Numbered from the stretch's first letter, positions 1-5,666 are shown. The stretch: DNA of 5,778 nucleotides from Thauera sp. (GCA_023150215.1 JAKLLJ010000225.1:1-5778), one strand, 5' to 3'. Program-made: numbers and translations. The notes: generated from the sequence alone by a model not told the origin.

Positions 1-79
1 GAAGCACGACCGGGTGTGGGTGTGCCGCCGCGTCGACGTCGCCCGCCACTGGATCGAACGCCACCCGTACCAGAAATGA
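1..79 (+). CDS. puuE: PuuE-type allantoinase / polysaccharide deacetylase, C-terminal end only
   Basis: Partial gene; the 5' part lies outside the window. Codons from base 2 read K-H-D-R-V-W-V-C-R-R-V-D-V-A-R-H-W-I-E-R-H-P-Y-Q-K and end at TGA 77-79. The run RVWVCRRVDVARHW followed by an HP tail matches what I recall of the C-terminus of PuuE, the cofactor-independent allantoinase of the polysaccharide deacetylase (NodB-like) family. That enzyme opens the allantoin ring to allantoate in the cytoplasm during purine breakdown. Only 25 residues are visible and none of the metal-binding residues are, so the call rests on this one stretch. Other polysaccharide deacetylases of the same subfamily remain possible. 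The nearby permease at 519-1982, of a family that includes allantoin carriers, agrees with a purine-catabolism role. Confidence 0.62.
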   Translation, partial: KHDRVWVCRRVDVARHWIERHPYQK

Positions 80-108
80 ACCTACCCGGTGCGCGCCTTC
101 CGGTGCCA

Positions 109-132
109 TGCAGGAGCGGCGGCAGCCGCGAA
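109..132 (+). repeat. REP palindrome copy 1
   Basis: A 24-base element starts TGCAGGAGC and ends GCGAA. It forms a hairpin with stem GCGGC (116-120), loop GGCA and stem GCCGC (125-129). It belongs to the GTAGGAGC...GCGA type of repetitive extragenic palindrome known from Pseudomonas and relatives. The head TGCA differs from the TGTA of the other copies. Just upstream, about 90-111, a degraded inverted copy (GCGCC, TTCC, GGTGC) may abut it. Confidence 0.72.
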
Positions 133-180
133 GAGGGCGTTGCGGCGATCGACCCGCCCGCCGACGACCCGCGCGCCCGG

Positions 181-204
181 TTCGCGCCTGCCGGCGCTCC
201 TACA
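181..204 (-). repeat. REP palindrome copy 2
   Basis: Inverted copy; read on the minus strand it starts TGTAGGAGC and ends GCGAA. On the plus strand the stem is GCGCC (184-188), loop TGCC, GGCGC (193-197). The fourth stem pair is C-G where copies 1 and 4 have G-C, a change on both arms that keeps pairing intact. The similarity to copy 3 runs on to base 211. Confidence 0.75.
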
Positions 205-237
205 GGAAACCTGCCGCTTTCGCCTCTGTGCACCTGA

Positions 238-261
238 TTCGCGCCTTCCGGCGCTCCTACA
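238..261 (-). repeat. REP palindrome copy 3
   Basis: Inverted copy with stem GCGCC (241-245), loop TTCC and stem GGCGC (250-254), ending CTCCTACA. Together with the GAAACC that follows one base later it forms a 31-base direct repeat with 181-211 at a 57-base period. There are only two mismatches: 190 against 247 and 205 against 262. Confidence 0.75.
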
Positions 262-286
262 TGAAACCACACACCTTCGACGGCGC

Positions 287-310
287 TGTAGGAGCGGCGG
301 AAGCCGCGAA
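287..310 (+). repeat. REP palindrome copy 4
   Basis: Direct copy starting TGTAGGAGC and ending GCGAA, with stem GCGGC (294-298), loop GGAA and stem GCCGC (303-307). It faces copy 3 head to head with 25 bases between them, an arrangement like the paired REPs of BIME elements. Confidence 0.78.
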
Positions 311-354
311 CATCCGCGCTCCGGCCGGCAGCCGGTCGGGGCGACGTGCCCGCA

Positions 355-378
355 TCGCGGCTGGCGTCGCGCCTGCGG
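355..378 (-). repeat. Possible degenerate REP copy
   Basis: By eye, 18 of 24 positions match the reverse complement of copy 4: TCGCGGCT at the start and a GCCTGCGG end in place of CTCCTACAG. The hairpin is partly lost. In DNA this rich in G and C such a match could be chance. Confidence 0.35.
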
Positions 379-508
379 AATGCGCTGATCGAAGCCGAGC
401 TCGGCGAGCAATCGATATGGAACGAATCGCCGGTTGCGGAGCGGGCGAGGGGTTTTTGTGTCCGCATGCATCCTCGCACCGATAACCAGAAGCCGCCTCG
501 GCGGCGAT

Positions 509-512
509 GGAG
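509..512 (+). promoter_or_regulatory. Ribosome binding site of the NCS1 permease
   Basis: GGAG at 509-512 lies 6 bases before ATG 519. It decides the start: the in-frame ATG at 507 overlaps this site and has no Shine-Dalgarno sequence of its own. Confidence 0.7.
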
Positions 513-518
513 ACAGCC

Positions 519-1982
519 ATGGAAAGCGAAAAGATCGACCTCAAGATTCATCACATGGATCCCAGCCTCTACAACTCGGATCTTGCGCCGCTGCCGCCGG
601 AGCAGCGCAAGTGGGGCTGGTTCGAGATCTTCAACGTATGGTCCAACGACATCCAGAGCCTGTTCGGCTACACGCTGGCGGCCACCCTGTTCATCTCCTA
701 CGGTCTCAACGGCTGGACGGTGTTCGCCGGCATCATCCTCGCCGGCGTCATCGTCAATGTGCTGGTCAACCTCACCGGCAAGCCGGGCGTGAAGTACGGC
801 ATCCCGTATCCGGTCATCGCGCGTGCCTCGATGGGTGTGCGCGGCGCCAACTTCCCGGCGCTCATCCGCGGCATCGTCGCGATCTTCTGGTACGGCGTGC
901 AGACCTACTTCGCCTCCACTGCGCTGGCGCTGCTGTTCAATGCCTTGCTGGATAATCCGGGCGGGGGCACCTTCCTCGGCATGAACGCGATCGACTGGGT
1001 GTCCTACGCGATCGTCTGCGTGTTCCAGCTCGGCCTGTTCCTGCGCGGTTTCGAGTGGATCACCCACTTCCTGAACTGGGCCGGCCCGCTGGTCTACCTG
1101 GTGATGATCGCGCTGCTCGGGGTGATCTGGTACAAGGCCGGCGGCGGCCTGATCAATGAGCTCGGCCACATCTTCGACGGTCGCGGCGAGCATCCGGGTG
1201 GCCCGGTCGCGGCCTTCGCCGCGGTGGTCGGCACCATGGTGGCCTACTTCGCCGCAGTGGTGATCAACTACGGCGACTTCTCGCGTTTCGTGAAGAGCGA
1301 GTCGCACATGAAGTGGGGCAACTTCCTCGGCCTGCCCGTCAGCCTGGCCTTCTTCTCCTTCCTCGCGCTGTTCATCACCGCCGGCACTGCGGTGCTGTTC
1401 GGCGAGATCGTCACCAACCCGGCCGAGATGGTGGCCAAGGTGGACAATCTGGCGCTGACCATCATCGCCGCGCTCACCTTCTTCGCCGCCACGGTCGGCA
1501 TCAACCTGGTCGCCAACTTCATTCCGGCCGCCTTCGGCCTCGCCAATCTCGCTCCGGCGAAGATCAGTGCACGCACCGGTGGCATCATCACTGCGGTGAT
1601 CTCCTTCTTCATCGGCGGTCTGTGGGTGGCGCTGATCAGCCACATCGGCATCGCCGGCTTCGTCGACACCCTGGGCGCGGTGCTGGCGCCGCTGTATGGC
1701 ATCGTGGTTGTGGACTACTACCTGGTGCGCAAGCAGAGGCTGAACGTGCAGGACCTGTTCTCCGCCGAGCCCGGCTCCACCTATTATTTCGATAAGGGCT
1801 GGAATACGCGCGCGCTGGTGGCATTCTCGGTGGCCTCGGTGTTTTCGGTGGCCTCGGTGTGGACGCCGGCGCTGTCGGCGTGGGCGGGTGTCTCGTGGAT
1901 GTTCGGCGCGCTCTTCGGTGCCGTGCTGCATCTGGTGCTGATGCGTCGCGGCGTGCCGCTGGTCGCGGCCCGGGCGGCCTGA
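519..1982 (+). CDS. NCS1-family nucleobase/allantoin-type cation symporter
   Basis: Inner-membrane permease of 487 residues, the usual length for the family. NCS1 carriers import cytosine, uracil, allantoin, hydantoins or thiamine with a cation. Visible family marks are the N-terminal LYNSDLAP-x5-RKWGWFEIF (17-38), KYGIPYPVIARASMGVRGANFPAL split over 93-115, FWYGVQTY (123-130), NYGDFSRF (250-257) and NLVANFIP (329-336). By my recollection of the Mhp1 structure, W124 and Q128 match substrate-contacting Trp117 and Gln121, and N329/N333 match Asn314/Asn318. About twelve membrane segments can be traced, with a tandem FSVASV-FSVASV in a late helix (436-447). ATG 519 is preferred over ATG 507 because of the GGAG site. 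The allantoinase tail upstream hints at allantoin or another purine/pyrimidine product as substrate, but sequence alone does not settle it. The gene probably has its own promoter in 380-518. Confidence 0.9.
   Translation: MESEKIDLKIHHMDPSLYNSDLAPLPPEQRKWGWFEIFNVWSNDIQSLFGYTLAATLFISYGLNGWTVFAGIILAGVIVNVLVNLTGKPGVKYGIPYPVIARASMGVRGANFPALIRGIVAIFWYGVQTYFASTALALLFNALLDNPGGGTFLGMNAIDWVSYAIVCVFQLGLFLRGFEWITHFLNWAGPLVYLVMIALLGVIWYKAGGGLINELGHIFDGRGEHPGGPVAAFAAVVGTMVAYFAAVVINYGDFSRFVKSESHMKWGNFLGLPVSLAFFSFLALFITAGTAVLFGEIVTNPAEMVAKVDNLALTIIAALTFFAATVGINLVANFIPAAFGLANLAPAKISARTGGIITAVISFFIGGLWVALISHIGIAGFVDTLGAVLAPLYGIVVVDYYLVRKQRLNVQDLFSAEPGSTYYFDKGWNTRALVAFSVASVFSVASVWTPALSAWAGVSWMFGALFGAVLHLVLMRRGVPLVAARAA
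1824..1859 (+). repeat. Tandem 18-base duplication inside the permease gene
   Basis: The 18-base unit TTCTCGGTGGCCTCGGTG (1824-1841) is followed at once by a copy (1842-1859) that differs only by C to T at its third base. Each unit encodes FSVASV, residues 436-441 and 442-447, and the change is synonymous. The reading frame is kept. Confidence 0.9.
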
Positions 1983-1995
1983 GCGGGGCGCCCGG
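1970..1995 (+). terminator. GC hairpin over the permease stop codon (weak terminator candidate)
   Basis: CCGGGCG (1970-1976) pairs with CGCCCGG (1989-1995), a 7-base-pair stem with a 12-base loop that holds the TGA stop. No T run follows, so it does not fit a standard intrinsic terminator. It may instead mark or protect the 3' end, or be incidental in such GC-rich DNA. Confidence 0.25.
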
Positions 1996-2112
1996 CTGCG
2001 CGCGGCGGATGTCCTTCAAGACGGCGGCCGCATGATCCGGCTCGTCGTGCCAGGCGCATAATCGGTGTCGCACTGTCAGTCGCCGCAGTCCTCCGCGGCG
2101 GCATTCTTCAGA

Positions 2113-2139
2113 CCGCGGCCCCCGCCAGGGGCGCCGCGG
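2113..2139 (+). promoter_or_regulatory. Strong GC hairpin just upstream of the EamA ribosome binding site
   Basis: CCGCGGC (2113-2119) pairs with GCCGCGG (2133-2139). Inside this, CCCC (2120-2123) pairs with GGGG (2128-2131) around a GCCA loop, leaving C2132 bulged. That gives 11 G-C pairs in 27 bases. The stem ends 9 bases before the GGAGG site. The following CGTTCATTT is only mildly T-rich, so it could be a terminator of the upstream transcript, a 5' leader structure of the exporter gene, or neither. A further CCGCGG at 2093-2098 could pair with the left arm instead. Confidence 0.45.
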
Positions 2140-2148
2140 CGTTCATTT

Positions 2149-2153
2149 GGAGG
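2149..2153 (+). promoter_or_regulatory. Ribosome binding site of the EamA exporter
   Basis: GGAGG lies 4 bases before ATG 2158. It supports this start over the in-frame ATG at 2065, whose extra 31 residues are Pro/Arg-rich and would sit before the first membrane helix. Confidence 0.75.
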
Positions 2154-2157
2154 ACCG

Positions 2158-3066
2158 ATGCCTACATCCGGCTCGCCACGTCTCGCCCTGTTTGCGCTCG
2201 CCCTGCTCGCCCTGATCTGGGGCTACAACTGGGTGGTCATGAAGCAGGTCATCCAGTACGTCGATCCCTTCGACTTCTCCGCCATCCGCACCTTGCTGGG
2301 TGCCGCCTCGCTGTTCCTCGTGCTGCTGGTGTTGCGCCGGCCGCTGGCCGTGGCGGCGGCAAGACAGGTGGCGCTGCTCGGTGTGCTGCAGACCGCCGCC
2401 TTCACCGCGTTGATCCAGTGGGCGCTGGTCGCCGGTGGCGCCGGCAAGACCGCGGTGCTGGTGTATACGATGCCGTTCTGGATGATCCCGATGGCGTGGT
2501 GGTGGCTTGGTGAGCGCGTGCGTGGCCTGCAATGGCTCGCGATCGCGGTGGCCGGTAGCGGCCTGGTGCTGGTGCTGGAGCCGTGGGCGATGGGCGGCAG
2601 CGTGTTCAGCAACCTGCTCGCGGTGGCCGGTGGGGTGACCTGGGCGGCGTCCGCCATCGTTGCCAAGCGCATGCGCCGCGACCACGACTTCGACCTGCTC
2701 GCGCTCACCGCCTGGCAAATGCTGTTCGGCGCGGTTGCGCTGTGTGGGGTCGCGCTGCTGCATCCGTCGCGTCCGATCGACCCCACGCCCTACTTCTGGG
2801 GGGCGCTGGTCTTCAACGCGGTGTTCGCCACCGGGCTCGCGTGGCTGCTGTGGCTGTATGTGTTGCAGCGCCTGTCCACCGGCGTTGCCGGCCTGTCTTC
2901 GCTGGGCGTGCCCATGGTGGGCGCGCTCGCGGGCTGGATCGAGCTCGGCGAGCGCCCGACGCCGACCGAATTCGCCGGCATGGCGCTGATCGTCGGCGCG
3001 CTCGCGCTGGTCAGCCTGTGGGCGCTGTGGCAGGCACGGCGCGGAACGTCTAGCCGGCCAGGCTGA
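2158..3066 (+). CDS. DMT superfamily transporter, EamA family
   Basis: Inner-membrane protein of 302 residues, the normal size for EamA-type drug/metabolite transporters (roughly 280-310 aa, ten helices from two repeated five-helix domains). The first EamA repeat covers about residues 11-140 and starts LIWGYNWVVMKQ (19-30). The second covers about 150-290. Each repeat has the LGER motif at the expected place, at 117-120 and 263-266, followed by the last helices of the repeat. Family members export amino acids, metabolites or drugs by exchange or proton coupling; the substrate cannot be told from sequence. The chosen ATG has a GGAGG site. The longer frame from 2065 is rejected because it adds a low-complexity Arg/Pro stretch. 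The 3' end overlaps the convergent cheB by 17 bases. The gene is 175 bases from the permease, and it is unclear whether the two share a transcript. Confidence 0.9.
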   Translation: MPTSGSPRLALFALALLALIWGYNWVVMKQVIQYVDPFDFSAIRTLLGAASLFLVLLVLRRPLAVAAARQVALLGVLQTAAFTALIQWALVAGGAGKTAVLVYTMPFWMIPMAWWWLGERVRGLQWLAIAVAGSGLVLVLEPWAMGGSVFSNLLAVAGGVTWAASAIVAKRMRRDHDFDLLALTAWQMLFGAVALCGVALLHPSRPIDPTPYFWGALVFNAVFATGLAWLLWLYVLQRLSTGVAGLSSLGVPMVGALAGWIELGERPTPTEFAGMALIVGALALVSLWALWQARRGTSSRPG

Positions 3067-4132
3067 GGATCAGGTCGGGGATCTGGCTCAGCGGCACGAC
3101 ACGATCGACGCCGCCGAGACGGATCGCCTCCTTGGGCATGCCGAACACCACGCAGCTCGATTCGTCCTCGGCGATCGTGCTCGAACCGGCGTCGTGCATT
3201 TCCTTGAGCCCGCGCGCGCCGTCGTCGCCCATGCCGGTCATGATCACGCCGACGGCGTTCTTGCCGGCGAACTTGGCGCACGAGCGGAAGAGCACGTCCA
3301 CAGAAGGACGGTGGCGGTTGATCAGCGGACCGTCGCGCACTTCGACCTTGTACTGCGCACCGTTGCGCGCCAGCATCATGTGGCGCCCGCCCGGCGCGAT
3401 CAGCGCGCGTCCGGGCATCACCCGGTCGCCGTCCTTCGCCTCGCGCACCTCGATCGCGCACAGGCCGTCGAGACGCTCGGCAAACATCGCCGTGAAGCGC
3501 TCCGGCATGTGCTGGACGATCACGATGCCGGGGCTGGTCGCCGGCAGGCGGGTGAGCACGGCCTCGAGAGCCTGGGTGCCGCCGGTCGAGGTGCCGATCG
3601 CAACGATGCGTTCGGTGGTGCGGACCATGTTCGAGCCGCTGCCGAGCCCGGCGGGAATCATCGCGTCGGCGTCGAGCCGGGGGCGCGGCGCGAACGGCGC
3701 CGCGCCGCGCGCACCGAGGCGGGCCATGTTGGCGCGTGCCGCCGAGCGCACGGCCTGCACCACATCGTTGGTGCTGTCCTCGAGAAACTGTTTCACGCCC
3801 ATCTTCGGCTTGGTGATGATGGTGAAGGCGCCCGAGGACAGCGCCTGCATGGTCGCTGCCGCGCCCGTCTCGGCGAGCGAGGAACAGATCACCACCGGGG
3901 TCGGCCGCTCGGTCATGATCTTCTTCAGGAAGGTCAGCCCGTCCATGCGCGGCATTTCGATGTCGAGCACGATCACATCGGGCCACTGGCGTTGCATGTG
4001 GCTGATCGCGAACACCGGGTCGGACGCAGCACCGATCACCTCGATGTCGGGCTCGCGCTCGAGCAGGGTGCGCACGGTCTGGCGCACCACTGCCGAGTCA
4101 TCGACGATCATGACCTTGATCCGGGTGCTCAT
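3050..4132 (-). CDS. cheB: Chemotaxis response regulator protein-glutamate methylesterase CheB
   Basis: Cytoplasmic receptor methylesterase of 360 residues, normal for CheB. It removes methyl groups from receptor glutamates (and can deamidate glutamines), resetting receptor sensitivity after CheA phosphorylates it. The receiver domain (about 4-125) shows acidic D11-D12, phospho-acceptor D57 in VLDIEMP, S84/S85 and K108 in TKPK. A variable Ala/Arg/Pro-rich linker covers about 130-170. The esterase domain (about 174-355) carries the likely triad S182 in IGTSTGG, H208 in VQHMP and D304 in TGMGDDGA, so it looks active. The start overlaps the cheR stop as ATGA (4129-4132), with GAGAGGG (4139-4145) 6 bases upstream, which suggests translational coupling. 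The frame stays open upstream through cheR, but the receiver domain begins exactly at this ATG. It is the last gene of the visible operon and ends at TAG 3050-3052 inside the end of the convergent EamA gene. Confidence 0.97.
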   Translation of the reverse strand: MSTRIKVMIVDDSAVVRQTVRTLLEREPDIEVIGAASDPVFAISHMQRQWPDVIVLDIEMPRMDGLTFLKKIMTERPTPVVICSSLAETGAAATMQALSSGAFTIITKPKMGVKQFLEDSTNDVVQAVRSAARANMARLGARGAAPFAPRPRLDADAMIPAGLGSGSNMVRTTERIVAIGTSTGGTQALEAVLTRLPATSPGIVIVQHMPERFTAMFAERLDGLCAIEVREAKDGDRVMPGRALIAPGGRHMMLARNGAQYKVEVRDGPLINRHRPSVDVLFRSCAKFAGKNAVGVIMTGMGDDGARGLKEMHDAGSSTIAEDESSCVVFGMPKEAIRLGGVDRVVPLSQIPDLILSLAG

Positions 4133-5016
4133 CGCAGGCCCTCTCTCGCCATCGGCGCGCGGCTGCGTGCCACCGCGGCGTGCAGGGAGGAAGACTTCGC
4201 CTCGTGGCAGGCCGGGCGGCAGTAAAGCGTTGGCCGGACGGCGCGCAAGGCGTCGGTGATGCCGCTCAGGGTTTCCGAATGACCGACGATGAAGGCGCCG
4301 TCGTCGAGCAGATGCGGCACCATGTTCTCGACCACCTTGCGCTTGGTGTCGTTGTCGAAATAGATCATCACGTTGCGCAGGAAGATCACGTCGAATTGAC
4401 CGAGGCCGCGGGTCTCCTGTGCGATCAGGTTGATCTGGCGAAAGCTCACCCGCTCGCGCAGCTTCGGGTTGACGAGGAAGTTGCCGTCCTGGGCGCGCAC
4501 ACCCTTGAGGCAGTATTTCTTCATCAGCTCGGGCGGAATGCCGCGGCCGCGCTCCATGGGGTAGAGCCCCGCCTGGGCGCGCTCGAGCACGGTGAGGCTG
4601 ATGTCGGAGGCGATCACTTCCCAGTTGGCGGACTGGCCGAGGGTCTCGGCCAGCACCATGGCGATCGTGTACGGTTCCTCGCCGCTGGACGATGCGCCGC
4701 TCCACACCCGAAAGGGTCGCCCGCGGCGCAGGGCGGCGAAGTCGCGCAGGAAGTCGAAGTGCGCAGGCTCGCGGAAGAAGTAGGTCTCGTTGGTGGTTAG
4801 CAGATCGACCATCAACTGCAGCTCGTCGGCGTGGCCGCCACCGGTGACCAGCTTGTAATAGGCGCCGAAGCTGTCCAGCCCGTAGTGGCGCAGGCGGCGC
4901 GACAGGCGGCCGGTGAGCAGCGGCTTCTTGCTGTCGGCCATGTTGATGCCGGCCAGCCGGTAGATCAGGGCCCGAAAGAGCTTGAATTCCTGGTCGGTGA
5001 CGCCTTGCGGATCCAT
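4129..5016 (-). CDS. cheR: Chemotaxis protein-glutamate O-methyltransferase CheR
   Basis: S-adenosylmethionine-dependent enzyme that methylates glutamates of chemotaxis receptors. With the ATG at 5016 it has 295 residues, normal for CheR. The N-terminal helical domain starts VTDQEFKLFRALIYRLAGI (6-24) and has the Lys/Arg-rich SKKPLLTGRLSRRLRHY (29-45). The catalytic domain shows TTNETYFFRE (74-83), the SAM-binding WSGASSSGEEPYTIAM (105-120), ASDIS (136-140), FLRNVMIYFD (212-221) and GHSE (245-248). The tail after about 268 is unconserved. Start choice: AGGAGG (5028-5033) lies 11 bases before ATG 5016 but only 2 bases before the in-frame GTG at 5025, which would add three residues; I prefer ATG. 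The stop overlaps the cheB start by 4 bases. The order here is cheD-cheR-cheB, downstream of a receptor gene. Confidence 0.96.
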   Translation of the reverse strand: MDPQGVTDQEFKLFRALIYRLAGINMADSKKPLLTGRLSRRLRHYGLDSFGAYYKLVTGGGHADELQLMVDLLTTNETYFFREPAHFDFLRDFAALRRGRPFRVWSGASSSGEEPYTIAMVLAETLGQSANWEVIASDISLTVLERAQAGLYPMERGRGIPPELMKKYCLKGVRAQDGNFLVNPKLRERVSFRQINLIAQETRGLGQFDVIFLRNVMIYFDNDTKRKVVENMVPHLLDDGAFIVGHSETLSGITDALRAVRPTLYCRPACHEAKSSSLHAAVARSRAPMAREGLR

Positions 5017-5027
5017 CGTTGGCACAG

Positions 5028-5033
5028 CCTCCT
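5028..5033 (-). promoter_or_regulatory. Ribosome binding site of cheR
   Basis: A perfect AGGAGG on the minus strand, inside the 20-base gap between the cheD stop and the cheR start. The spacing (11 bases to ATG 5016, 2 to GTG 5025) favours the ATG. Confidence 0.75.
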
Positions 5034-5036
5034 GGT

Positions 5037-5627
5037 TCAGAACAGCTCGACGTTGGATTTGGGCGGCGGCTTGCGCAGCGATTCCGCGTAAGCGAGCTCG
5101 GCGCGCGCGACTTCCTGCGCGCTCGCCATGGTCGTGGTCATGCGCCTGCAGTATGCGTCGCCGGTGGCCGGGACGAGGAGAACCTTGCGTGAGCAGGCGC
5201 CGAGAAAATCGGAGGCGACTAGCTCGATGCCTTCGCGGGCGAGCCAGTCGCGGGTGAACTCGGCATTGCGCTTGCCGATACCCGAGGCCGCAATGCCGCT
5301 GATGATCGTGCCGCCGCCGAAGGCCTTGGCCTTGAGCCGATGGCGCGCTCCGCCGCGGGCGAGGATGCCGTTGAGCAGCACCTCCATGGCGTAGTCGCCC
5401 GACAGCAGGGAGTCGACGTCCACCCCGCCTTCGCGCCTGCGCATGTTGGGCAGCATGAAGTGGTTCATGCCGCCGACGCCCACAGCCGGGTCATACAGGC
5501 AGACTGCGACGCAGGAGCCGAGCAGGGTACAGATCGGTCGTTGCATGTCGACCGCCCACTCGCCGGGCGCGATGCTCGTCGCCCGGCGTTCGATCTCCTG
5601 CGGTGACATGTTGTGCCAGTCGATCAC
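5037..5627 (-). CDS. cheD: Chemoreceptor glutamine deamidase CheD
   Basis: Cytoplasmic enzyme that converts specific receptor glutamines to glutamates, making them methylatable by CheR; in some species it also binds CheC. It has 196 residues from GTG 5627. The CheD core is clear: TLLGSCVAVCLYDP (34-47) with likely catalytic C39, GGMNHFMLP (52-60) with H56, FGGG (103-106), IGKRN (117-121) and SDFLGACSRKV (139-149). T34 probably completes the Cys/His/Thr site. The start is uncertain: GTG 5627 has only a weak GGGA upstream, and ATG 5609 (residue 7) has no clear site either. The gene follows the receptor by 39 bases in the same frame and precedes cheR by 20. The extreme C-terminus reads NVELF. 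No cheC is visible in the window. Confidence 0.95.
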   Translation of the reverse strand: MIDWHNMSPQEIERRATSIAPGEWAVDMQRPICTLLGSCVAVCLYDPAVGVGGMNHFMLPNMRRREGGVDVDSLLSGDYAMEVLLNGILARGGARHRLKAKAFGGGTIISGIAASGIGKRNAEFTRDWLAREGIELVASDFLGACSRKVLLVPATGDAYCRRMTTTMASAQEVARAELAYAESLRKPPPKSNVELF

Positions 5628-5666
5628 GATGTAGGCGTCCCGTTTGCGTTTGCGTGCAGCGCGTGC

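Larger units (their letters stand above)
80..518. other. Intergenic region of 439 bases with a REP palindrome cluster
   Basis: I see no convincing gene here. The short open frames that cross it are translations of the repeats, rich in Arg, Ala and Pro, without a good ribosome binding site. About 90-310 is occupied by REP-like palindromes, with a degenerate copy near 355-378. Bases 380-518 should carry the promoter of the permease gene. They contain a perfect 12-base palindrome at 394-405 and a T5 run at 453-457, but I could not find a convincing -35/-10 pair. Confidence 0.75.

Noticed and set aside
418..437. Sigma-54-like promoter TGGAACG ... TTGC
   Set aside because: The gap between the two blocks is 9 bases instead of about 4-5, so GG and GC are out of register.
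427..457. Terminator-like TCGCC/GGCGA hairpin followed by T5
   Set aside because: The stem has only 5 pairs, the loop is 12 bases, and four G separate the stem from the T run.
82..485. Open frames of about 70-130 codons on both strands before the permease
   Set aside because: They run across the REP palindromes, are Arg/Ala/Pro-rich and have no credible start signals or recognisable domains.
481..486. GATAAC as a -10 box for the permease
   Set aside because: No acceptable -35 lies 16-18 bases upstream.
2057..2062. CATAAT as a -10 box for the EamA gene
   Set aside because: A good -10 match, but the bases 17 upstream (GATCCG) do not resemble TTGACA.
2065..2157. N-terminal extension of the EamA protein from ATG 2065
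   Set aside because: No ribosome binding site, low-complexity Pro/Arg content, and it would include the strong hairpin; ATG 2158 has GGAGG.
2790..3986. Long minus-strand frame of 398 codons across the EamA end and cheB
   Set aside because: Out of frame with the real cheB, basic and His-rich as expected of a shadow in GC-rich DNA.
3132..4259. Long plus-strand frames opposite cheB (343 and 375 codons)
   Set aside because: Mirror images of cheB codon bias with no domain; cheB has intact receiver and esterase motifs.
4133..4705. A CheB extended upstream to 551 codons or fused to CheR
   Set aside because: The extension is the cheR coding region in another frame; the receiver domain starts at ATG 4132, which has its own ribosome binding site.
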